From DAOTXN01 sp034435435 (GTDB lineage Bacteria; Chloroflexota; Anaerolineae; S140-20): 32,519 nt of DNA. The stretch covers positions 1 to 32,519 of the forward strand of contig DAOTXN010000029.1 in assembly GCA_034435435.1 (NCBI GenBank), in the 5' to 3' direction. Positions 15,074 through 22,177 of the stretch are shown piece by piece; positions within the stretch are counted from its first letter, which is position 1, and every line of letters starts with the position of its first letter. Under the pieces are notes generated by a model. The model searched no databases, was not told the origin of the DNA, and worked only from the letters and a program-made list of their open reading frames with translations. Position numbers and translations under genes: made by a program.

Positions 15074-16672
15074 ATGACGACAGAGGACCAGGATTATTTG
15101 GATCTTTTCAAGCCCAAGCCCGGCTCGCCCGAAGACACGCCAGACTTGGAGCCCGCCAGAACTGAGCGCGACGCTGCGCCGTCTTTGAGAACAGAGGCGT
15201 GGGAGGCAGACGTTTCCTCTGCCGCCGAAAGCGAATTTGAGCCGCCGCTATCGCCGGCCGCAGAGGGTCCCCACTTATCGCTGCGCACGGTTGGCGTGCT
15301 GGTCAGTGGGGGGTGTCTGCTGCTGGTGTTAGCGGCGGTGGTCGTGTTTGCCTTTTTTCAGGTCTTTGCGCGGCGGGGAGATGGAAAACAGTCGCCCACT
15401 CCATCTCCCACGGTCGCCGTCGCCGACACGCCCGCCCCGACCGCCCCGCCCGTGGCCGAATCACCGTTCATCGTCCCCCTGGTCAGCAGCGCCGACGTGC
15501 GCGTGCCGGTGGCGCTGCCAGAGCGCCTGATCATCAGCGATACGCTCTTTACCGTGCAGGTCGTGCAGACGCCTGCCAACACCTGGCCTCCCGCTCCCAC
15601 CGCCGGCGACGCCGCCGCCTGGGCCTACGGCACGGTGGTCAACTATGTACTGAGCCTGGCTCCCACACCGCAAAACCAGGCCCTCATAGCGGCGTTGCAG
15701 CCGGGAGATGCGCTCCATCTGCACATGTCCACCGACCTGGTGCTGAACTTTAACGTCGTCGAAGTGCTGACGGGGACGGTGGATGAAAGCACGCTGTTCG
15801 GACAATCCAGCCCGCGCTTGACGTTGGGGTGGTTACCCACAGACCCGGCCGGGCGCATGGTGGTGCGAACGACCTTTTTGAGCGATGAAGCGGCCAAAGA
15901 GCCAGGCATGTTGGCCGCGGCCGCCATTGGTTTGGTGGGCACGCCGGTCGATCAGGGAGCAGTGCGCGTCACTGTCATCGAGACCTATCACGCCCCGCCA
16001 GAGCTGGCCGGGCTGCCCCCCGACACCGGCTACCTGATCGTGGATGTGCGGGTCGAGAACATCGGAGACACGGTTTTAGAAACCGAGTTTTTCCAGACGT
16101 TCATCGTCGATGAAGCGGGCGGGCGCTATCCCCTGACGCTGGTAGCCGAGCAATTCGCGCACTATGGCACGCCCACCGAGGCGTTGGCCCCCGGCGAGAC
16201 GGTCATCGGCTCATTGGGCTACCTGGTGCCGCGCGCGCCGGGAGGCGCGGGGCAGGTGCGTTGGGTCTTTAACCCGCTACCCGGCAGCGCAGATTGGGTG
16301 ATTGTGCCGGTATCCTATGCTTTGCCGCCAGCGCCGCCCACTCCCACACCGACGCTCGCGACCGGCTTTGCGCGGGTGACGATTGACCCGGACGACGTAT
16401 TTGTAGATCAGCGCAACAGCTTATTGGACGTGGGCCTGTTGATCGAAAACGTCTCCGGAGGGACCGTGCTGGTCACCGAGGCCGATGTGGGCTTGAATTC
16501 GTGGACCGATGGCGACCTGTCGCTCATCTCGGCTGCGCCGCCGCTCCCGTGGTCGGTGGCTCCGGGTGAAAGTCGTCTGTTCCAGCTCCAATTCGACCTG
16601 CCCTCGTCCGACTCGGCGCTGCTCAGCGTACTGGGTTACACTTTTTCCATCGAGAATCTCGGCGGGCAGTAG
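15074..16672 (+). CDS. Membrane-anchored extracellular protein with DUF4352-like domain and degenerate sortase-like region
   Basis: A 532-residue single-pass membrane protein. Residues 1-70 are acidic and cytoplasmic, 73-97 form the membrane helix (VGVLVSGGCLLLVLAAVVVFAFF), then a Pro/Thr linker leads outside. Residues ~140-270 have a sortase-like rhythm (VVNYVLSL, then LQPGDALHL, then RLTLGW and GRMVVRT). The positions where sortases carry the catalytic His and Cys hold other residues, so it would be inactive. Residues ~310-410 look like a DUF4352/telokin-like immunoglobulin fold (GYLIVDVRVENIGDTVLETEFF ... ALAPGETVIGSLGYLVP). A final beta-domain (420-530) repeats this style. The assignments are by pattern memory only. 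It lies 34 bases after the PPC protein gene and probably shares its transcript and role at the envelope. Confidence 0.75.
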   Translation: MTTEDQDYLDLFKPKPGSPEDTPDLEPARTERDAAPSLRTEAWEADVSSAAESEFEPPLSPAAEGPHLSLRTVGVLVSGGCLLLVLAAVVVFAFFQVFARRGDGKQSPTPSPTVAVADTPAPTAPPVAESPFIVPLVSSADVRVPVALPERLIISDTLFTVQVVQTPANTWPPAPTAGDAAAWAYGTVVNYVLSLAPTPQNQALIAALQPGDALHLHMSTDLVLNFNVVEVLTGTVDESTLFGQSSPRLTLGWLPTDPAGRMVVRTTFLSDEAAKEPGMLAAAAIGLVGTPVDQGAVRVTVIETYHAPPELAGLPPDTGYLIVDVRVENIGDTVLETEFFQTFIVDEAGGRYPLTLVAEQFAHYGTPTEALAPGETVIGSLGYLVPRAPGGAGQVRWVFNPLPGSADWVIVPVSYALPPAPPTPTPTLATGFARVTIDPDDVFVDQRNSLLDVGLLIENVSGGTVLVTEADVGLNSWTDGDLSLISAAPPLPWSVAPGESRLFQLQFDLPSSDSALLSVLGYTFSIENLGGQ

Positions 16673-16675
16673 CGA

Positions 16676-17590
16676 CTAGCGGTGAAGCATGTGCCGGGCG
16701 CGCTGCGCATCGCGCTGGATTTGAGCGACCAGTTCGTCAATCCCGTTAAAGCGTTGCTCGGGGCGCAGGTGAGCTACAAAGTCGAGCGTCAGACGCTGGC
16801 CGTAAATTTCCCGATCAAAGTCTAACAAATGCGCCTCGATGGTGCGCGGCCCGTTGTCAAAAGTAGGGCGCGTGCCGATGTTGACGACAGCGCGATGGTC
16901 CTCTTTTGCGAGCCTGGCCCACGCGGCGTACACTCCGTTGGCCGGAACCGCTCGTTCGGCCGGCACTTCGACGTTGGCCGTCGGAAAACCAATGGTGCGG
17001 CCGCGCTGCGCCCCGACGACGACCGGCCCCTGTATGCTGTAGGGCCGGCCCAGGCAGCGCGCAGCCAGAGTCACGTCGCCTGCTCGCAAGGCCTGGCGAA
17101 TGCGACTGGAACTGATCGGTTGGTCGTCTAGCTTGAGCCGGTTCACCACGTTGACGGTGAATCCGCGCGCCGCTCCAGCGCGCTGCAGGAACGAAATGTC
17201 GCCTTCGCGCCGGTATCCCAGCGCAAAGTCTGGCCCTACCCACATCTCAACCATGCCGATGGATTGGATCAAGGCTTCGACAAATTCTGACGCTCGCGTC
17301 TTGGCTAGACCAGGTGTGAAGGGTTGAATGACGAGCAGATCTAGCCCCAACTCGTTCAGCAAAGCCAGCTTTTCCTCACGCGTCGAGAGATAAAACGGCT
17401 CGGCTCCTCTCAAAACGACGCTGGGATGAGGATAAAAGGTCAACAAGATCGAGCGCAGCCTCTTGCGACGCGCGGAGGCCTGGGCTTGACTGATCAGATA
17501 ACGGTGGCCGCGATGCACGCCATCAAAATACCCCATGGTCAAGCAGGAAGGTTCGGCGCGCGCCTGTGATAGGTCGGTGAGAATGATCAT
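16676..17590 (-). CDS. ribF: Bifunctional riboflavin kinase / FAD synthetase
   Basis: A 304-residue RibF. The N-terminal nucleotidyltransferase makes FAD from FMN and ATP (GYFDGVHRGHRYL with the HxGH-type motif, and later ISSSRIRQALRAGDV). The C-terminal flavokinase makes FMN from riboflavin (GRTIGFPTANV motif, then GVYAAWA and NIGTRPTF, with E and HLLDFD late). Length is as usual for the family. The ATG at 17588-17590 lacks a strong ribosome site. It follows truB by 24 bases and ends the nusA cluster. Its stop is only three bases from the stop of the convergent gene at 16672, with no visible terminator, so the two transcripts must overlap at their ends. Confidence 0.95.
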   Translation of the reverse strand: MIILTDLSQARAEPSCLTMGYFDGVHRGHRYLISQAQASARRKRLRSILLTFYPHPSVVLRGAEPFYLSTREEKLALLNELGLDLLVIQPFTPGLAKTRASEFVEALIQSIGMVEMWVGPDFALGYRREGDISFLQRAGAARGFTVNVVNRLKLDDQPISSSRIRQALRAGDVTLAARCLGRPYSIQGPVVVGAQRGRTIGFPTANVEVPAERAVPANGVYAAWARLAKEDHRAVVNIGTRPTFDNGPRTIEAHLLDFDREIYGQRLTLDFVAHLRPEQRFNGIDELVAQIQRDAQRARHMLHR

Positions 17591-17614
17591 AGCTATCGCA
17601 TCGCCCGGGCGCCT

Positions 17615-18526
17615 TTACAGCGGTCGGAATACCTTGTGTGGCCGCCACAACCTGCCCTGTGCGTCGAATCGCAACACAGCCAGTAGGCGCCCTTTGGCGT
17701 CGTAGGCGCGGCACAACTCGCCTGCAACAAGCTCGGTCGAGGCGTCTTGGGGCGCAAGGATGTGTTCGACCGGCAAAGGCAGTCCGTGGCCTACGCGCTG
17801 GCTCTCTAGTTCGCCCAGAGTACACGCCGGAAGATGTCGCAGCCCAGCGTCGAGCGGCCACATCAACGTCTGCCAATCGCCGCCCGCGACCGCCGCTTCG
17901 AACTGTTCCCAGGCGATGGATTGCGCAAGTGTGAAATCGCCGCTAGACAGGCGCGTGAGTTCGGTCAGGTGGGCCCCACACTCCAGATGGCGTCCCAGGT
18001 CGCGGGCCAGGGCGCGCACGTAGGTGCCCGGCGAACAGGTCAACTCTAACGTCAGTCGAGGACTCGCCCAACACGTTATGGTCAACTCGGAAATCTCTGC
18101 CTGGCGCGGGCGGCGTTCGACGGTAATGCCGCGCCGGGCCAGCTGGTAGAGCGGTTGGCCGGCCTGTTTGATGGCCGAAACCATGGGCGGCACTTGTTCG
18201 ATGCGTCCTCGAAATTGCCCCAGCGCCGCTTCTATCTGCGAGTGCGTGACCGTTACCGGGGAGGTGGCTGTTACACGCCCGTCGGCGTCGTGACTATCGG
18301 TGCTGACACCCAGTTGCACTATAGCGCGATAACGTTTGCGTCTGGACATGAGATATTCGGCGACGCGCGTCGCCTGGCCCAAACAAACCAGCAATACGCC
18401 AGTTGCCATGGGGTCGAGGGTCCCGGCGTGCCCCACACGGCGCGTGCTGGTGAGGCGGCGCACCCGCGCGACCACATCGTGAGACGTCCAGCCCTGAGGT
18501 TTATCCAGATTTAGGATGCCGTCCAA
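17615..18526 (-). CDS. truB: tRNA pseudouridine(55) synthase
   Basis: A 303-residue TruB, which isomerises U55 of the tRNA T-loop. The catalytic Asp is D38 in GHAGTLDPMATGVL. KRYRAIVQLGVSTDSHDADG and GTYVRALARDLG are the other family signatures. A short C-terminal domain (residues ~235-303) with a PUA-like flavour (GELCRAYDAKGRLLAVLRFD) completes it. The start is a TTG at 18524-18526, which falls where the family begins (MDGILNLDKPQGWTSHDVV); no ATG is near. It overlaps the nrnA 3' end by 16 bases. With ttuA in the same window, both T54 and U55 of tRNA appear to be modified in this organism. Confidence 0.95.
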   Translation of the reverse strand: MDGILNLDKPQGWTSHDVVARVRRLTSTRRVGHAGTLDPMATGVLLVCLGQATRVAEYLMSRRKRYRAIVQLGVSTDSHDADGRVTATSPVTVTHSQIEAALGQFRGRIEQVPPMVSAIKQAGQPLYQLARRGITVERRPRQAEISELTITCWASPRLTLELTCSPGTYVRALARDLGRHLECGAHLTELTRLSSGDFTLAQSIAWEQFEAAVAGGDWQTLMWPLDAGLRHLPACTLGELESQRVGHGLPLPVEHILAPQDASTELVAGELCRAYDAKGRLLAVLRFDAQGRLWRPHKVFRPL

Positions 18527-19605
18527 TGCTCGATTTTGGATGGGCGACTTTCGGTTTGCGCTTGCAGCGTCGCTCGTAGCAGAGGCAAGACGCGCGCTTT
18601 GACGGCCTCGAGCGACCCGTCGATGGTACAGCCCGACGCGGCCGGGTGCCCGCCCCCGCCCAGGCTCAACGCCAGTTGTGACACGTCGAAGCCAGGGTCG
18701 GCGCGAAAGCTGATTTCAACCCGGTTGTGCTCTTTTTCCACAAAAACTGCCGCGATGTGAACCTCTCGAGTACGCGCCAACATGCCCACCAGGCCGGCGT
18801 CGCCGTTTGCGGCGCGTTTGGCCGAGTCGGTGTTGTCTAGGCCGACGGCGCGTCGGTCGGCCAGAGTGATCTCGCTCCAGGCCAACCCGTCCTGAGCCTG
18901 GAGGCGGCCCAGCCCACGCGCTAACAAGCTCAACTCGGCCAGAGGGCGTTGGTTAAAGCTCCAGTGCGTCACTTGAGCCAGAGAGGCGCCAGCCTGCATC
19001 AGCCGCACAGTCGCCTGCATCACCTGGGGAGTCACGTTGGCGGTGCGGAATCCCACCGTGTCGGTCACAATACCGGTTAGCAGGCACGTGGCAATGTCGG
19101 CAAAAAGCGCGTCGGGGTGCGGGCCGATAGGGATCCCCAAGTGGTCGAGCAAGTTCAATACCACTTCGGCGGTCGAGGCGGCGCTTGTATCTACCAGGTT
19201 AATGTCGCCAAAGTCAAGGTTGGTCACGTGATGGTCGAGGTTGATGAGGGGTATACCCGCTAAACGGTCGGGGTCGTACACGTTACCCATTCGTCCTGGG
19301 TCGCTACTGTCGAGGCTGATGACCAAGTCGCAGGCGTCATGGTCCGGCGCGCTGGTCATCGTCTCAAAGCCGCGTAAAAAGCCAAACTTGGCCGGAGGTT
19401 GGCTCTCACAAGCCCGCGTCGAGCTTTTGCCCAGAAATTCCAATCCCAACCCTAACCCTAATAGGCTGCCGATGGCGTCGCCGTCAGGCGCTACGTGACA
19501 GATGAGCAAGATGTGGTTGGCTTGCCGGATGAGTTTAACGGTCGCCTCCCAAGCGCCGGGGTCGCCGCCAGGCAAGGGTGAGAAGGCAACAGTCGAAGGG
19601 TTCAT
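18511..19605 (-). CDS. nrnA: NrnA-like DHH/DHHA1 phosphoesterase
   Basis: A 364-residue bifunctional oligoribonuclease / pAp phosphatase of the DHH family. It degrades 2-5-mers of RNA and 3'-phosphoadenosine 5'-phosphate. The metal motifs are visible: HVAPDGDAIGS (motif I), ISLDSSDPGR (II) and INLDHHVTN (III, the DHH), then a later TGIVTDTVGF. The C-terminal DHHA1 part shows VEISFRAD and the GGGGHPAASG substrate-binding motif. The ATG at 19603-19605 overlaps the rbfA stop (ATGA), and its end overlaps truB. The first ~15 residues form a short extension before the DHH domain. Its position between rbfA and truB is common in Gram-positive and Chloroflexi genomes. Confidence 0.93.
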   Translation of the reverse strand: MNPSTVAFSPLPGGDPGAWEATVKLIRQANHILLICHVAPDGDAIGSLLGLGLGLEFLGKSSTRACESQPPAKFGFLRGFETMTSAPDHDACDLVISLDSSDPGRMGNVYDPDRLAGIPLINLDHHVTNLDFGDINLVDTSAASTAEVVLNLLDHLGIPIGPHPDALFADIATCLLTGIVTDTVGFRTANVTPQVMQATVRLMQAGASLAQVTHWSFNQRPLAELSLLARGLGRLQAQDGLAWSEITLADRRAVGLDNTDSAKRAANGDAGLVGMLARTREVHIAAVFVEKEHNRVEISFRADPGFDVSQLALSLGGGGHPAASGCTIDGSLEAVKARVLPLLRATLQAQTESRPSKIEHWTAS

Positions 19606-19967
19606 TGTCTCTCGTCGTTCCCCTTTTCCAATCCCAGTTGGTCGAGCAATTGTTCGATGCGATCACCATATTCCAGGGAGGGGTCCCACTGAAAGACGAG
19701 GACCGGCGTATGACGCAGGCGCAGGCGCGCGCCGATCTCGCGGCGTAAAAAACCGGCTGCGCTTTCCAACCCTTCCTGGGCGCTGTGACGGGTCGCCTGG
19801 TCGCCCAACACACTAAATAGAATTTCGGCGCGAGTGGTGTCGGGCGTGACCCGCACACGGGTAATGGTCACACCCTGGAGCCGGGGATCATCTAGCTGGG
19901 TCTGCAGTAGATCGGTCAAATGGATACGAACGAGCTCCGAGACACGTCCGACATATTTTTTGCTCAG
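19602..19967 (-). CDS. rbfA: Ribosome-binding factor A, probable CTG start
   Basis: A 121-residue RbfA, a KH-like protein that assists maturation of the 5' end of 16S rRNA on the 30S subunit. Family features include ILFSVLGDQATR and the LRLRHTPVLVFQWDPSLEYGDRIEQLL ending. The start is the point of interest. The homologous N-terminus (SKKYVGRVSELVRIHLTDLL) begins directly after a CTG at 19965-19967. This has AAGGAG eight bases upstream and overlaps the infB stop as CTGA. No ATG, GTG or TTG occurs nearby in frame: the next upstream is a GTG at 20045, deep inside infB, and the next downstream is a TTG inside the conserved region. CTG initiation is therefore the simplest reading. Confidence 0.9.
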   Translation of the reverse strand: MSKKYVGRVSELVRIHLTDLLQTQLDDPRLQGVTITRVRVTPDTTRAEILFSVLGDQATRHSAQEGLESAAGFLRREIGARLRLRHTPVLVFQWDPSLEYGDRIEQLLDQLGLEKGNDERQ

Positions 19968-21748
19968 CTCTCTCGCTCCTTGACGTAGAACTCGATGATA
20001 TCGCCTTCGCTCAGGTCTGAAAAGTTCTCCAACCCAACCCCACACTCAAAGCCGGCGCGCACTTCGCGCACGTCCTCCTGAAACCGTTTGAGAGAGGATA
20101 CTCGCCCGGTATAAATGATTTGCCCGGCCCTTTTGACGCGGGCCAGAGCGTCGCGGCGAGCAACGCCGTCGCGTATGTAGCAGCCAGCGATGACGCCAAT
20201 GCGTGTGATCTTGAAGGTGGCGCGCACTTCTGCAGCGCCAATGTCCACGTCAATGTAGGTGGGTTCCAATAGACCCCGTAACGCTTTTTCTATGTCTTCG
20301 ATGAGCTTGTAAATGATCCAATAGGTGCGAATGTCCACACCTTCCGAGTCGGCCATGCGCCTGGCGGCAGTGTCAATGTCTACCTGAAAGCCGACGATAA
20401 TGGCATGGGAGGCCGCGGCCAGCATCACATCGGATTCGACGACGTTGCCAATGTCGGCGTGGATGATGTCGAGCTTGAGCTCGCCAGTTTGGAGCTTGCG
20501 CAAAGAGTCGGTGATAGGCTCCAGCGTGCCCTGCACATCAGCTTTGACAATCAAGTTCAGGGTTCTGGTCTCGCCAGCCTGGAATTTGGCAAAGATGTCT
20601 TCCAGGCTGGGCGCGCGGCGCACTTGAGCCGCCTGACGTGTGGCAACTCGCTCGGCAACGATTTCGCGGGCGGCCCGCTCATTGGCAACGACCTCAAAAA
20701 TCTGGCCGGCGATGGGCACTTCAGAAAGGCCCAGCACCGACACAGGTGTAGAGGGTGTGGCTCGTTCGATGCGTTGGCCGTGAAAGTCGAACATGGCGCG
20801 CACACGCCCACAGCTCTCGCCAGCGACGATGGCATCGCCTGCGTACAAGGTGCCGTTTTGTACCAGCAGCGTAGCAGTTACCCCACGGCTTTTGTCTAGC
20901 TCGCCTTCGATGACCGTACCCTGGGCCGGGCGGTTAGGATTGGCGACAATTTGGGCCTCGTCGGCCACCAACAAGAGGGCTTCCAACAAGTCTTCGAGTC
21001 CCTGGGCCTTTTTAGCCGAGACGGGGACAACGAGCGTATTCCCCCCCCATTCATCGGGAACGAGATCGATTTCCGCCAGTTGTTGCTTGACGCGCTCAGG
21101 ATTAGCTCCGGCCAGGTCCATTTTGTTCATAGCAACAATGATAGGCACTTTGGCCGCTCGTGCGTGGGCGATGGCTTCTCGCGTCTGCGGCATCACACCA
21201 TCGTCTGCAGCGACGACCAGGATGGCAATGTCGGCCCCTTGAGCGCCCCTGGCTCGCATTGACGTAAAAGCTTCGTGGCCGGGCGTGTCTAAAAAAGTAA
21301 TTTTTCGGCCCTGGTGAACGACCTGGTAGGCGCCCACGTGCTGGGTGATACCGCCGACTTCGCCCCCAAAAACATTGGTACCCCGGATGGCGTCCAGCAG
21401 AGACGTCTTGCCGTGGTCCACATGTCCCAACATAGTAGCGACGGGAGGGCGGATCTGGAGATGCTGTGGGTCTTCCTGGGCGTAAAATTTGTCCCACAAG
21501 GGACTGGGAGCGGCTGCTTCCTCTGCCCGTTTTTCGGCCTCAATTTCGGCCAGCGAGCGAGCGGTGTAGCCAAATTCCTCACACACGATAGCGGCGGTGT
21601 CAAAATCGATCTGTTGGTTGATGTTAGCCATGACTCCGCTGCCCATCAAGGCCTTGATGACAACAATGGGACTTTCGTTTATGATCTGCGCCAGCTCGCG
21701 GACCGTCAAGAAATCTGGCAAGTCAATAATTTTTTCGTCAACTAGCAT
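19964..21748 (-). CDS. infB: Translation initiation factor IF-2
   Basis: A 594-residue IF-2, the GTPase that brings initiator tRNA to the 30S subunit and promotes subunit joining. After a short N-terminal IF2_N segment (FLTVRELAQIINESPIVVIKALMGSGVM) the GTPase begins: G1 GHVDHGKTS at 108-116, G3 DTPGHEAF, G4 NKMD and G5 SAKK. Domains II, III and C2 follow, ending in GVGLENFSDLSEGDIIEFY. It is a compact form that lacks the long, variable N-terminal arm seen in E. coli. The ATG at 21746-21748 follows a GGGGGTGATAGGA stretch. It is separated from ylxR by 63 bases and overlaps rbfA by four bases, counting the CTG start. Confidence 0.97.
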   Translation of the reverse strand: MLVDEKIIDLPDFLTVRELAQIINESPIVVIKALMGSGVMANINQQIDFDTAAIVCEEFGYTARSLAEIEAEKRAEEAAAPSPLWDKFYAQEDPQHLQIRPPVATMLGHVDHGKTSLLDAIRGTNVFGGEVGGITQHVGAYQVVHQGRKITFLDTPGHEAFTSMRARGAQGADIAILVVAADDGVMPQTREAIAHARAAKVPIIVAMNKMDLAGANPERVKQQLAEIDLVPDEWGGNTLVVPVSAKKAQGLEDLLEALLLVADEAQIVANPNRPAQGTVIEGELDKSRGVTATLLVQNGTLYAGDAIVAGESCGRVRAMFDFHGQRIERATPSTPVSVLGLSEVPIAGQIFEVVANERAAREIVAERVATRQAAQVRRAPSLEDIFAKFQAGETRTLNLIVKADVQGTLEPITDSLRKLQTGELKLDIIHADIGNVVESDVMLAAASHAIIVGFQVDIDTAARRMADSEGVDIRTYWIIYKLIEDIEKALRGLLEPTYIDVDIGAAEVRATFKITRIGVIAGCYIRDGVARRDALARVKRAGQIIYTGRVSSLKRFQEDVREVRAGFECGVGLENFSDLSEGDIIEFYVKERES

Positions 21749-21811
21749 GTCCTATCACCCCCGTCCAAATCTCGCAGCCGCTGCCCACACGCTACCACGG
21801 AACATGGCATC

Positions 21812-22177
21812 CTACTCGGCAGCGGGCGTTTGGTCCAGTTGTGTCGGCAGAGTCTGGATGTACTCTATCAGTTTTGCCTGGGTGGCCGCATCCAGTGCAA
21901 ACTTGAGGGCATGGTCGAGGCTGCGACGTTTGAGAGCCTGCTCCCAGCAACTCTTTTGTCTGCACAGATAAGCGCCGCGTCCGGCCAGTTTGCCTGTGAG
22001 GTCAATTTCTACCGCACCGGCGGGTGTGCGCACCACGCGCAGCATCTCGCGCTTCGATTTCACAGTGCGGCAACCCACACAGGTTCGTTGCGGGATAGAC
22101 CGACGGCGACCTGTCCCCTTTGTGGTTTTGCGACTGGCTGTATGTTCGCCAGCGTGACCGGATCTCAGCCGTCCCAC
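21812..22177 (-). CDS. ylxR: YlxR-family RNA-binding protein (DUF448)
   Basis: A 121-residue YlxR protein. Residues ~31-105 match the family: RTCVGCRTVKSKREMLRVVRT, KLAGRGAYLC and the C-terminal basic helix LKRRSLDHAL. The family has an RNA-binding fold; B. subtilis YlxR has been linked to the RNase P component and to nucleoid/transcription control. The N-terminal 30 residues are a basic extension. The start is a GTG at 22175-22177, overlapping the nusA end by 13 bases, with AAAGG ten bases upstream. No later ATG precedes the domain, so the GTG is kept. It stands in its standard place between nusA and infB. Confidence 0.9.
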   Translation of the reverse strand: MGRLRSGHAGEHTASRKTTKGTGRRRSIPQRTCVGCRTVKSKREMLRVVRTPAGAVEIDLTGKLAGRGAYLCRQKSCWEQALKRRSLDHALKFALDAATQAKLIEYIQTLPTQLDQTPAAE

